Origin: Deminuibacter sp966424055
GTDB lineage: Bacteria; Bacteroidota; Bacteroidia; Chitinophagales; Chitinophagaceae
DNA: 64,000 bases
Direction of reading: 5' to 3'
Assembly: GCA_966424055.1 (NCBI GenBank)
Contig: CBJLMB010000023.1
Span: forward strand, 1-64,000
Below, in pieces: positions 16,826 to 26,288 of the stretch. Positions within the stretch are counted from its first letter, which is position 1. Every line of letters starts with the position of its first letter. The notes under the pieces were generated by a model that made no database searches, was not told the DNA's origin, and saw only the letters and a list, made by a program, of their open reading frames with translations. The position numbers and the translations under genes are program-made.

Positions 16826-18982
16826 ATGAACCTTAGCAGAAGGAAATTATTACGAAAATTATTTATTGTATTCCTGATTTTTGTGGCGGCTATTTCAGCC
16901 ATCGCACTGATATCCCGTCATTATGTTACCCAGAAACTGCAATACCTGCTTTCGGTGATTGAAAACAACAACCCCGAAACAGAACAGGCCGGTAATGTAT
17001 TGCTCACGCTCAACCAGGCGGAAAATGATTTCCAGTTTGCTGTTTTTTCTTTTAACCAGGACAAATTAAATCTTTATAAAAGCAGGCTTCAGCAGGCTTT
17101 CCAGGGTATTGACAGCCTGCGTCATCAGCAAATAGACAGCAGTTTTTTACTACACCATGAACAGGACGATGAAATCAAAGCACTGTATCAGCGGAAGCTG
17201 CAATTGTCAGAAAACATTCTTTCCCTGAAAGGCAATTTCGATTCATTGCTGCTTGCCGCAGATGTATTTACCAGCAGCAAAGAAAATATTTTTACAGAAC
17301 AGGAAAGTCCCAGGCAACAGCATATCTCTGTAGAAAAATCGGCTGATACGGTAGTAAAGCAGGCACCTGTTATTGTAAAGAAAAAAGGATTGTTCAAACG
17401 CCTCAAAGATGCCTTCGCCAATAAGGCCGATACTATCCATGGTACAGGTATGCAACTGATCACCAGCGAAAAAAAGATCAGGGATTCCATCACACAATCG
17501 GTAATGCACAATGCCAGCAATTATTACCGCCAGTCACTGAATAAACTGCGGCAAAAGCAGGAACAGATCTCGGCTTCACAGGCAGACCTGTTTGCTGCCA
17601 ACCAGCGTATCATGGACCAGCTAAAACTACTGGTGAGCGACCTCAAGGCTTCTTCAACACAACTGTCTGCCAATATTAAAAAGATCGCGCTGCAGGAATA
17701 CGATTCCACCTCGGATATACTGAACAGGACCGGGCTGATCAGCCTGGTGCTGGTACTGCTGTTCTCCGTATTACTGTTATTGTATCTTGCCAAAATAAAC
17801 ACAGCAGAAATACTCATGCAGCGCGAGCATGAACGCGCCACCTCCCTGGCTCAGCAGAAAACCGACCTGCTGGCTGCGATGAGCCATGAAATACGCAACC
17901 CGCTGAACTCTATTATTGGCTTTTTAAAAGAACTGAAATCAAGCGGGCTTTCTGCCGAGCAGTCTGAAATGATGAATGCCATCCAGCTTTCTTCCGATAT
18001 GCTGCTGGCCACTGTGAATGATGTGCTTGATATGACCAGGCTGGAAAGCGGCGAATTCCAGTTGCACCCTGAGCAGTTCAATCCGTACAACACCCTCCGT
18101 TTAACTATAGAAACCATGCGCTTCAGTGCGCAGGACAAAAACCTGGAACTACACTACCAGTTTGAAGGCGACCGGCAGCTGAACCTGACAGGCGACACCT
18201 TCCGTTTAAAACAGGTGGTGCTGAACCTGTTGAGCAATGCCATTAAATTCACCGAGCAGGGCAGCATCACGGTTCAGGCTCAGTTAAAACAAACCGAAGA
18301 CAGGGTATCCCTGCAGGTGACCGTTGCCGATACCGGCCCCGGTATTTCAAAAGCACAGCAGGCAAAACTGTTCACCAAATATTACCAGACAGCGACAGCC
18401 AAGGGACAAACAGGTTCAGGCCTCGGCTTATACATTTGCCAGAAACTGGTGCAATTACAGCAGGGCACCATACAGGTAAGCAGTATTCCGGGTAAAGGCT
18501 CCAGCTTTACCTTTACCATTCCCTATCTGTCCGTGCAGGCAAAAGCAGTGGCAGAGATACAGCAGATCGATGTGAACACCTCTGTATTTGCCGGTAAAAA
18601 GATCCTGGTAGCCGATGATAACGAGGTGAACCTTCGCCTTATTAAGATCATGACCCGTAACTGGGATGTACACCTGCTGATGGCCAGGAACGGGCAGGAA
18701 GCACTGGATATTCTTTCGGACCAGCAGGCCGATATTGTGCTTACAGACATGCAAATGAACAAAATGACCGGCGAAGAGCTGGTACGTGCCATACGCAAAA
18801 GCAAGGGGCCGGTACAAGACCTGCCTGTGGTGCTGATCACTGCTTATGTATACACTGATGCAGAAATAAGCCAGCTGAAACAAAACGGCTTTACCGATAT
18901 TATTGCCAAACCCTTTAATGAAACCCTGCTGGCACAAAAACTATTTGCCGCCCTCCAGGTTGCCAGTGCACAACGCAACTGA
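16826..18982 (+). CDS. Hybrid histidine kinase with C-terminal receiver
   Basis: 718 residues. TM helix 1 is at 12-31 and TM 2 at about 305-325, enclosing a ~270-residue periplasmic part rich in Gln and Lys with predicted coiled coil. HisKA follows with His354 in LLAAMSHEIRNPLNSIIGF, then HATPase_c with NLLSNAIKFTEQG (N box), VADTGPGIS (G1) and GSGLGLYICQKL (G2). The receiver domain (~590-715) has VADDNEVNLR and Asp641 in IVLTDMQMNKMTGEE. No DNA-binding output and no Hpt domain, so phosphate must pass to another protein. A strong terminator follows 4 bp after the stop. Confidence 0.92.
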   Translation: MNLSRRKLLRKLFIVFLIFVAAISAIALISRHYVTQKLQYLLSVIENNNPETEQAGNVLLTLNQAENDFQFAVFSFNQDKLNLYKSRLQQAFQGIDSLRHQQIDSSFLLHHEQDDEIKALYQRKLQLSENILSLKGNFDSLLLAADVFTSSKENIFTEQESPRQQHISVEKSADTVVKQAPVIVKKKGLFKRLKDAFANKADTIHGTGMQLITSEKKIRDSITQSVMHNASNYYRQSLNKLRQKQEQISASQADLFAANQRIMDQLKLLVSDLKASSTQLSANIKKIALQEYDSTSDILNRTGLISLVLVLLFSVLLLLYLAKINTAEILMQREHERATSLAQQKTDLLAAMSHEIRNPLNSIIGFLKELKSSGLSAEQSEMMNAIQLSSDMLLATVNDVLDMTRLESGEFQLHPEQFNPYNTLRLTIETMRFSAQDKNLELHYQFEGDRQLNLTGDTFRLKQVVLNLLSNAIKFTEQGSITVQAQLKQTEDRVSLQVTVADTGPGISKAQQAKLFTKYYQTATAKGQTGSGLGLYICQKLVQLQQGTIQVSSIPGKGSSFTFTIPYLSVQAKAVAEIQQIDVNTSVFAGKKILVADDNEVNLRLIKIMTRNWDVHLLMARNGQEALDILSDQQADIVLTDMQMNKMTGEELVRAIRKSKGPVQDLPVVLITAYVYTDAEISQLKQNGFTDIIAKPFNETLLAQKLFAALQVASAQRN

Positions 18983-18985
18983 TCA

Positions 18986-19015
18986 CCATAACCGGTATAA
19001 AAACACCGGTTATGG
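18986..19015 (+). terminator. Strong hairpin terminator after the hybrid kinase
   Basis: An 11-bp perfect stem, CCATAACCGGT (18986-18996) with ACCGGTTATGG (19005-19015), has an 8-base loop and ends in TTTAG. It separates the kinase from the sigma factor gene. Confidence 0.75.
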
Positions 19016-19125
19016 TTTAGCCATATATTTTTTGCTTCACAGTTGGTTAAGAATGTTTTATCTTTCGGTTAAGCTTAACGGTTGCCAGCGGTGTTGCAAA
19101 ATATCTTTTGCAATTTGCCGCCCGT

Positions 19126-19713
19126 ATGAAAAAAATGCAGCAGATGCAAGCGTATCCTCCTCCTTTGCCAAAACTCACTGATGTAAAAGAAGGCAGCCAT
19201 ACCGCCTTCATAGAGGTATATCAGTTACTGCATATTAAAGTGTTCCGCTTTTTCCTGAAAAGAACTTTTATCAACGATACAGCCAAAGACCTTACCCAGC
19301 AATGTTTTATCCGGCTCTGGCAATTCCGTCATACCCTTTCTGAAGAGCATCCGCTGGAAAAACAGGTGTTTATTATTGCACGTAGCCTGCTGATCAATCA
19401 CCTGAAAAAGGAAATGACACAGAAAAAGCTGAAAGCAGCCCACTTGCAGCTGAATAAAGAACAGCCGGAACAGGTGAACAGCCATATCGCCTTTGAAGCC
19501 GTCAATGAGATCAATGCGGCCATAGAAAGCCTCCCTCCTGTAAGAAAAAAGATACTGATACTAAAAACCTTTCACGGCCATACCAATAAAGAAATTGCCC
19601 AGCAGCTGGAAATATCGGTAAAAACAGTAGAAGACCATGTTACCAAGGCTTTCAGGCATATTAAACAGGTGGTGACCACCCTGGTGATGCTGGCATTGTC
19701 TGTTTTCTACTAA
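19126..19713 (+). CDS. ECF RNA polymerase sigma factor (FecI-like)
   Basis: About 195 residues from the ATG at 19126; a TTG at 19108 is also in frame. Region 2 shows RTFINDTAKDLTQQCFIRLWQF; region 4 shows LPPVRKKILILKTFHGHTNKEIAQQLEISVKTVEDHVTKA as the -35-binding helix-turn-helix. Such sigma factors are held inactive by the FecR protein encoded next, and activate the downstream SusC/SusD genes when the receptor binds its substrate. The FecR gene starts ~180 bp later. A very short hydrophobic tail (VVTTLVMLALSVFY) may peripherally touch the membrane. Confidence 0.9.
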   Translation: MKKMQQMQAYPPPLPKLTDVKEGSHTAFIEVYQLLHIKVFRFFLKRTFINDTAKDLTQQCFIRLWQFRHTLSEEHPLEKQVFIIARSLLINHLKKEMTQKKLKAAHLQLNKEQPEQVNSHIAFEAVNEINAAIESLPPVRKKILILKTFHGHTNKEIAQQLEISVKTVEDHVTKAFRHIKQVVTTLVMLALSVFY

Positions 19714-19896
19714 TCCACAGCAAAAACGCTGTATGGCATTGCACCTGTTCAAACAGCAGTAGCCAGCACCCGTTCCATATCTTGAAAATGGGGGAACAGC
19801 TGATTCACAGTTTTCCTGTTTTTTTTATTACCGGGCAGGGGTTACCCCTTATTTCAACTGTATATTATATTGACGACTTTTATAGCAAAACATTTC

Positions 19897-20958
19897 ATGC
19901 AGGAAATCACAGCTGAACTGATAGAAAAATTTTTTAACGGCCAGTGTTCTCGGGAAGAGGCAATAAGGGTATGGGAATACTTGAAAAATAATCCTGACAA
20001 CGATTATTTACTGGGCGAATGGGAGCATACAGACGGTACCACTCCCCTGCCTTCGGGTTATTCTGCAGAGATGCTAAATACGATCATCGAGAACCATGCA
20101 GATAAACCACATTCATGGTTCAGGCTGTTGAAAATGACGGTAGCAGTAGCTGCCGGTGTACTTGCCATATGGGGTACCTGGCAAATATGGGGCAGCCATC
20201 CCGTACCGGCGCAGCAACCTGTGCTGGCACAGCAGGCTGTTGAAAGTATCTGGCAGGCACAATACAACCAGCAATCCAAAGACACCACCCTGCATATGCC
20301 TGATGGTTCAATCATCAGTTTGTCGCCCGGCTCATCGGTACGTTACCGTAAAGATTTCGGCCGATACGGCAAAAGGGAGATCATACTTTCGGGCCGTGCA
20401 GTATTTGCAGTAGCCACCAACAGGCAGCAGCCCTTCAGGGTGTACAGTGAAGGACTTACCACCACTGTACTGGGCACAAAATTTCTTGTAACGGCATTTA
20501 AAACAGCCAGCAATATAACGGTGCGGCTGTATGAAGGGCGGGTACTGGTGGCCACAGACAGCCTGCAGCATAAGACAAACACCACAGATTTTTACCTGCA
20601 ACCCGGCGAAGAGCTGGTATTTGATAAACTGAAGAAACAGGCATCTAAAACCAGCTACCTCAAAAAACCCAAACAACCGGAAACCGACAGTGTTCCGCAA
20701 CATGGCGGGCATGCTGAAGCCATCTCTAACTGGTATATGTTCGACAACCAGCGACTGGCCGATGTATTTGAACAACTATCAGTGATCTATAATGTAAAGA
20801 TTGAATATACCGGATCAGAGATATGCCAGATGTCATTTATCGGGAAGATTGAAAAAACAGATTCGCTCGATAAAATACTCAAAGACATTGCCCTGCTCAA
20901 TAACCTGCAGGTAAGCCATAAAAACGGCGGCTACCTTATCAAGAAAAGAAAACACTAG
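19897..20958 (+). CDS. FecR family anti-sigma factor
   Basis: 353 residues from the ATG at 19897 (MQEITAELIEKFFNGQCSRE), the first convincing start; the TTG at 19870 only adds a leader. The N-terminal ~80 residues face the cytoplasm and bind sigma; one TM helix follows (VAVAAGVLAIWGTWQIW). The periplasmic FecR domain (about 110-250) has TLHMPDGSIISLSPGSSVRY and VLGTKFLVTAFKTASNITVRLYEGRVLV. A C-terminal STN-like domain (LADVFEQLSVIYNVKIEYTG) is the signalling contact for the TonB receptor. It lies between the sigma and SusC genes. Confidence 0.92.
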   Translation: MQEITAELIEKFFNGQCSREEAIRVWEYLKNNPDNDYLLGEWEHTDGTTPLPSGYSAEMLNTIIENHADKPHSWFRLLKMTVAVAAGVLAIWGTWQIWGSHPVPAQQPVLAQQAVESIWQAQYNQQSKDTTLHMPDGSIISLSPGSSVRYRKDFGRYGKREIILSGRAVFAVATNRQQPFRVYSEGLTTTVLGTKFLVTAFKTASNITVRLYEGRVLVATDSLQHKTNTTDFYLQPGEELVFDKLKKQASKTSYLKKPKQPETDSVPQHGGHAEAISNWYMFDNQRLADVFEQLSVIYNVKIEYTGSEICQMSFIGKIEKTDSLDKILKDIALLNNLQVSHKNGGYLIKKRKH

Positions 20959-20972
20959 CCTTTCACCTGTTG

Positions 20973-21005
20973 CAACCACATGGTTGAACCGCAGCATTGC
21001 TGCGG
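20973..21005. promoter_or_regulatory. Two inverted repeats between FecR and SusC genes
   Basis: CAACCA (20973-20978) faces TGGTTG (20981-20986), and CCGCAG (20989-20994) faces CTGCGG (21000-21005) with a 5-base loop. They fill the 67-bp gap before the SusC start. They could attenuate or stabilise the SusC message or bind a regulator; no T-run follows, so this is not a classical terminator. Confidence 0.5.
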
Positions 21006-21025
21006 ATGGGGAAACTATTGCTTAA

Positions 21026-24000
21026 ATGAAAATTGTCAATATGCGAACAACAGTTTTTACCAGAACAAAACGGCAAAAGCTATGCTTAACCCTGCTGGCT
21101 TTTTGTTGTACTGCCCTGCTGGCATCTGCACAAACAGGAAGTGTAAGCGGTATTGTACGCAATCAAACCGGCGATCCGCTATCAGGTGTATCGGTGATTG
21201 CGAAAAATGCTGCAACAGGTTTATCAGCCGGCACTCAAACAGATTCATCGGGTGTATTCCGGTTTACTAAATTACCGGTCAGTAACAAGTACCAGTTTAG
21301 TTTCAGTATTGTGGGGTTTGAACCACAGGTACTGGAAGGTTACAGTGTAAAGCAGAATGCTGCCATCTCTGTCATTGTAAAGATGAAAGAGCTTGCAGGC
21401 AACCTGAACGAAGTGGTGGTGGTAGGTTATGGCACACAGAAAAAGGCCAACCTTACTGGTGCAGTAGCACAGGTAGGCAGCGAAGTGCTGGAAAACCGCT
21501 CCCTGCCCAACCTTACACAGGGCTTGCAGGGTGTGATACCCAACCTTAACCTGCGGCCGCAGGATGGCAAACCCATTCAATCGCCGGCGTACAATATACG
21601 CGGCACCACTTCTATCGGCCAGGGCGGTAATGCATTGGTGTTGATTGATGGTGTACAAGGCGACCCCAGTATGATCAACCCGAATGATGTGGCCAGCGTC
21701 ACCGTATTGAAAGATGCAGGATCTGCGGCCATTTATGGGGCAAGAGGCGCATTTGGCGTGGTACTCATCACCACCAAAACGCCTTCACGGGATAAAACCA
21801 GTATCACTTATTCTGCGAATTACGGTATCAAATCGCCTACTGCGATGCCCGACATTGTATCCAACGGTTATCTCTATGCAAAAATGTTCAATGAAGCATG
21901 GACCGCCTGGAACGATTATTCGCAAACACCGCAGAACATCAACAAAACAATGAAGTTCTCCAAAGAATACCTGGATGAACTGGCTAAAAGAGACAAAGAT
22001 CCCAATCTTCCCAAAACAGATACTACTGCTACAGGTGAGTATGTGTATTATGCCAATACCGACTGGTTTAAGCTATTGTACAAAGAACACAACAGCTCGG
22101 TAGAGCACAACCTCTCTGTAAGCGGCAGCAGCGGTAAGGCCAGCTTCTATGTAACAGGCCGTTATTTTGGGCAGGATGGTATTTTCCGGTACAATTCTGA
22201 TGATTATAAAATCTACAACCTGCGGGCCAAAGGGTCTATCCAGTTGTACCCTTGGTTGCGCATCGACAACAACACTGATTATTCCAGCATGAAATACCAT
22301 AACCCGCTGAACACCGGCGAAGGCGGGGGTATATGGCGGAATATTGCCGATGAGGGTCATCCCAATGCCCCGATGCTCAACCCAGATGGTACATTATCGT
22401 ATTCTGCAGCTTATACGGTCGGTGATTTTTATTATGGTAAAAACGGTATCGATATGAACAGGCAGATCATCCGTAATACCACCGGTTTCTCCAGCCAGTT
22501 TTTCAGGAATACATTCCGCATAAAAGGTGATTTCACTTTTCAAAACACGAACTACAACGAGAATCGTTTGCGGGTTGCGGTACCTTACAGTCCTAAACCA
22601 GGTGTGATACAATATATTGGTACCAATACCAATGATATCCAGACCACTTACCAGCAAACACAATATATCGCCGCCAACCTGTACGGTGAGTATGAAACCA
22701 AATTCAATAACAGCCATTATGTAAAACTGATGGCAGGGTATAACTATGAGCAGTCCACCTACAAACAATTACAAACCCTGCGCAACGGCTTGATCAACCC
22801 CGATGCACAGGATATAGGGCTTGCACTCGGCCAGTCTATCAACACCAATGGCGGCTGGGATAAATGGGCGATACTGGGTGGGTTTTACCGTATCAACTAC
22901 ACTTATAAAGACCGTTACCTGCTGGAAGCTGATGGCCGTTATGATGGTTCTTCCAAATTCCCCTCTAACCAGCGCTTTGCCTTTTTCCCCTCTTTCTCTG
23001 CGGGATGGCGTGTTACCAAAGAAGCTTTCTGGCATATGTCACCGGCCATTATTACAGATTTAAAGGTGAGGGCTTCTTATGGTTCGCTGGGTAATGGCAA
23101 TATTGCATCTTATGCATTCCAGGAGCAGTTTAATATTTCACAATCCGGCAGGGTGCTTGGCGGTATCCGTCCGCAGCGTACCAGCCAGCCAGGTGTAATA
23201 CCAGATGGCCTTACCTGGGAAAAATCAACCACACGCGACCTTGGTATCGACCTGGTAATGCTGAACAGCAGGTTGTCATTTACCGGTGATATCTATGTTC
23301 GTAAAACAACAGATATGTTCACCGTGGGTCTTACATTGCCTGCGGTATTTGGTACTACCGTACCCAAGGGCAACTATGCCGACCTGGAAACAAAAGGCTG
23401 GGAATGGTCCTTATCATGGAACGACAAATTCAATGCAGGTCAAAAGCCGTTCTTCTATGGTATCACACTGTCTATGTCCGACAACCAGTCTACCATTCTC
23501 AAATACAACAACCCCAATAAAAACCTGACCGATTATTATGCCGGTCAGAAAATAGGGGAAATATGGGGATTTGTGACAGATGGGTTCTTCACCAAAGAAA
23601 ATATCGGCGAAGCATCTAAACAAAAGCTGTACAAAGGTTCTACCAGTGGGCAATGGCTGCCTGGTGATATCAAATTTAAAGACGTGAACAAAGACGGCGT
23701 CATCGATATCGGCAACAATACCGCCACCAATCCCGGCGATAAAGTGATCATCGGCAACAGCACGCCGCGCTATACGTATGGCATCAGCCTGAACGCCGGA
23801 TGGAACAATATTTTCTTCGGCGCTTTCTTCCAGGGTGTAGGCAAGCAGGACTGGTGGCCTGGTGCAGAAGCGGATTATTTCTGGGGGCAGTACAACAGGC
23901 CATATAACAATGTACTGAAATCACAGCTGGGAAAAATATGGTCTGAAGAAAACCCGAACACCTATTTCCCCAGGTACCGCGGTTATTCAGCACAAAGCGG

Positions 24001-24310
24001 TGGTGCAGAGCTGAACCAGCCGCAAACAAAATACCTGCAAAGTGTAGCCTATATCCGGCTTAAAAACATACAGGTAGGCTATAACCTGCCCTATAAGCTC
24101 ATCAGCAAAATAAAAATGAACAATGCACGCATTTATGTATCGGGCGAAAACCTGTGGACACATTCGCCGCTGTATAAAATAAATGCGCATAACCTTGACC
24201 CCGAAAGCATCAATGGCTCTGACCGTGTGCTTACCGATGGCAGCAATGGCAATGGCAATAATTACCCGATACTTAAAAGCATCACATTCGGTTTGTCTGC
24301 CACTTTTTAA
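21026..24310 (+). CDS. SusC/RagA family TonB-linked outer membrane receptor
   Basis: 1094 residues, normal for the family. A signal peptide (LTLLAFCCTALLASAQTG) leads into a carboxypeptidase-like beta domain (SVSGIVRNQTGDPLSGVSVI), the TonB box/plug (NEVVVVGYGTQKKANLTGAV; LVLIDGVQGDPSMINPNDV), and a 22-strand barrel ending GLSATF. It imports a nutrient across the outer membrane with energy from TonB, with the SusD lipoprotein acting as lid. The ECF/FecR pair upstream suggests surface-induced transcription. The adjacent phosphodiesterase hints at a phosphorylated ligand; the substrate is not readable from sequence. Confidence 0.97.
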   Translation: MKIVNMRTTVFTRTKRQKLCLTLLAFCCTALLASAQTGSVSGIVRNQTGDPLSGVSVIAKNAATGLSAGTQTDSSGVFRFTKLPVSNKYQFSFSIVGFEPQVLEGYSVKQNAAISVIVKMKELAGNLNEVVVVGYGTQKKANLTGAVAQVGSEVLENRSLPNLTQGLQGVIPNLNLRPQDGKPIQSPAYNIRGTTSIGQGGNALVLIDGVQGDPSMINPNDVASVTVLKDAGSAAIYGARGAFGVVLITTKTPSRDKTSITYSANYGIKSPTAMPDIVSNGYLYAKMFNEAWTAWNDYSQTPQNINKTMKFSKEYLDELAKRDKDPNLPKTDTTATGEYVYYANTDWFKLLYKEHNSSVEHNLSVSGSSGKASFYVTGRYFGQDGIFRYNSDDYKIYNLRAKGSIQLYPWLRIDNNTDYSSMKYHNPLNTGEGGGIWRNIADEGHPNAPMLNPDGTLSYSAAYTVGDFYYGKNGIDMNRQIIRNTTGFSSQFFRNTFRIKGDFTFQNTNYNENRLRVAVPYSPKPGVIQYIGTNTNDIQTTYQQTQYIAANLYGEYETKFNNSHYVKLMAGYNYEQSTYKQLQTLRNGLINPDAQDIGLALGQSINTNGGWDKWAILGGFYRINYTYKDRYLLEADGRYDGSSKFPSNQRFAFFPSFSAGWRVTKEAFWHMSPAIITDLKVRASYGSLGNGNIASYAFQEQFNISQSGRVLGGIRPQRTSQPGVIPDGLTWEKSTTRDLGIDLVMLNSRLSFTGDIYVRKTTDMFTVGLTLPAVFGTTVPKGNYADLETKGWEWSLSWNDKFNAGQKPFFYGITLSMSDNQSTILKYNNPNKNLTDYYAGQKIGEIWGFVTDGFFTKENIGEASKQKLYKGSTSGQWLPGDIKFKDVNKDGVIDIGNNTATNPGDKVIIGNSTPRYTYGISLNAGWNNIFFGAFFQGVGKQDWWPGAEADYFWGQYNRPYNNVLKSQLGKIWSEENPNTYFPRYRGYSAQSGGAELNQPQTKYLQSVAYIRLKNIQVGYNLPYKLISKIKMNNARIYVSGENLWTHSPLYKINAHNLDPESINGSDRVLTDGSNGNGNNYPILKSITFGLSATF

Positions 24311-24345
24311 TGAGCAATTATTTAGTGTTCAATTAAACTCTGATT

Positions 24346-26136
24346 ATGAAATATCCACATATACGAATTTCTGTTGTAATTGCCCTGGCAGCAGGATTAC
24401 TGGCCGGCTGCAATAAACAACTGGATCAAACCCCGAAATCAACCGCTACCGGCGATGTGGTTTTCGGCAGCGAGCAGGGACTTGCTTTGTATGCCAATTC
24501 TTTTTATGATGGTTTGTATAACGGCACCGATGTGTACGAAGGAGACAATATGGTCGACTATGGCGCAAGATCGCAGGTGCCTGATTTTTTACGCGAAGGC
24601 GCTTATGGCCCCAGGCAAAGCACTGGCTGGGACTGGACCCAGTTGCGGAATGTGAATTATTTTATTCAGAACTGTAATAGTCCGAAAGTACCGGCTAGCA
24701 TCCGCAACAACTATATTGGCATAGCCCGTTTTTTCAGGGCCTTGTTCTACTTTGAAAAAGTAAAACGTTTTGGTGATGTTCCCTGGATTGGCAAAACTCT
24801 GGCAGTAAACGATTCTGCCCTGTTCAAAAAACGCGATTCCCGTACACTGGTCATGGATTCTGTGCTGGCCGATCTTGATTTTGCCTGCCAGAATATTACC
24901 ACTACGGATGACAAAACCCGCAGCCAGATCACCAAATATGTAGCCTATGCCTTTAAATCGCGGGTATGCCTGTTTGAAGGAACATTCCGTAAATACCATA
25001 CCGAATACAACCTCCAGGGCACTGCAGAAAAATGGTTGACTGAAGCAACTAATTCGGCACAAACCGTTATCACCCAATCGGGGTATTCGCTGAACACGGC
25101 AAACGGCACGAACAACTCTTACCGCCAGTTGTTTATTGCCGAACCGGGCCCCGTAAGCAATGAAGTAATGCTGGCTTATATCTATAATAAAGACCTGAGT
25201 GTGCTCAATGATGCCACCTGGTGGTGGACCAGTGCCACTTATGGTTCAAGGCTGAGTTTTACCAGAACCTTTATCAACACTTTCCTGAACATAGACGGCA
25301 CAGCTTTTACCGACAAGCCCGGTCATGATACCATCATATTCATCAACGAAGTGAAAGGCCGTGATATGCGCCTGCAGCAATTGATACGCATGGGCGATTA
25401 TAAAAGGATGAACGCAGGCGTACCCCAGGCGGCACCGCCCGTATTCTCATACACCTACACCGGCTATCAACCGATTAAATGGACACTGGACGATGTGTAT
25501 TTTGAGCAGGGTACCACTGGCGACAATTCTATTCCTTTACTACGTTATGCAGAGGTACTGCTCAATTATGCCGAAGCAAAAGCAGAGCTGGGCTCACTTA
25601 CAGATGCAGACTGGGCTAAAACCATCGGCGCACTGCGGCAGCGTGCAGGCATCACCAGTGGCACGGTGACCAAACCCACCAAAATTGATACTTACCTGCA
25701 AAACACTTATTTCCCCGAAATCACCGATGCTGCATTGCTGGAAATAAGAAGGGAAAGAGGTATAGAACTGGCATTTGAAGGACTGCGCTTTTACGACCTG
25801 GTAAGATGGAAAAAAGGCAAGCTACTGGAACAGGTATGGAATGGTTTTTATGTACCCGCACTCAACGTACCCATGGACCTGAATGGCGATGGTGTGCTGG
25901 ATGTTTGCTTTTATAAAACCATGCCTTCTAACCCGCTGCCCAAGGTCACTTATATCAATGTGAGCGAAACGGTTAACGGCACTCCCAATCCGCAACGGCT
26001 TTCACATGATACTTATGGCGAGCTGACATGGCTCACCAATATCCCCCGTAAATGGGATGATAAAATGTACTTATACCCTATTCCTGAACCTGACCGCATT
26101 CTCAATCCCAACCTGGGGCAGAACCCGGGATGGTGA
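24346..26136 (+). CDS. SusD/RagB family surface lipoprotein
   Basis: 596 residues. A lipoprotein signal ends LLAGC, followed by NKQLDQTPKS, typical of SusD. The tetratricopeptide-like SusD fold is indicated by GIARFFRALFYFEKVKRFGDVPW, PLLRYAEVLLNYAEAKAELG and the end-region ELAFEGLRFYDLVRWKKGK, the family's RagB motif. It sits 35 bp after SusC and forms with it the substrate-binding pedal-bin complex at the cell surface. By neighbours it belongs to one operon with SusC and probably the phosphodiesterase. Confidence 0.96.
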   Translation: MKYPHIRISVVIALAAGLLAGCNKQLDQTPKSTATGDVVFGSEQGLALYANSFYDGLYNGTDVYEGDNMVDYGARSQVPDFLREGAYGPRQSTGWDWTQLRNVNYFIQNCNSPKVPASIRNNYIGIARFFRALFYFEKVKRFGDVPWIGKTLAVNDSALFKKRDSRTLVMDSVLADLDFACQNITTTDDKTRSQITKYVAYAFKSRVCLFEGTFRKYHTEYNLQGTAEKWLTEATNSAQTVITQSGYSLNTANGTNNSYRQLFIAEPGPVSNEVMLAYIYNKDLSVLNDATWWWTSATYGSRLSFTRTFINTFLNIDGTAFTDKPGHDTIIFINEVKGRDMRLQQLIRMGDYKRMNAGVPQAAPPVFSYTYTGYQPIKWTLDDVYFEQGTTGDNSIPLLRYAEVLLNYAEAKAELGSLTDADWAKTIGALRQRAGITSGTVTKPTKIDTYLQNTYFPEITDAALLEIRRERGIELAFEGLRFYDLVRWKKGKLLEQVWNGFYVPALNVPMDLNGDGVLDVCFYKTMPSNPLPKVTYINVSETVNGTPNPQRLSHDTYGELTWLTNIPRKWDDKMYLYPIPEPDRILNPNLGQNPGW

Positions 26137-26143
26137 GGCTTGT

Positions 26144-26179
26144 GGGATGTACGATGTGCGATATGGGATGTACGATGTG
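26144..26179. repeat. Short tandem repeat, 21-bp period
   Basis: GGGATGTACGATGTG occurs at 26144 and 26165. It lies between SusD and the phosphodiesterase and belongs to the low-complexity repeats seen elsewhere in the window. The rest of the 150-bp gap shows no other signal. Confidence 0.55.
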
Positions 26180-26288
26180 GGGGCGTAGGATAAATTAGAC
26201 GTCTGCGTACTGATTACTTCGTAGTTCGTACTTGATACTATATGGATTATACGATGAAAAAACTACCAGTAAACAAAAAATAAAGAAC

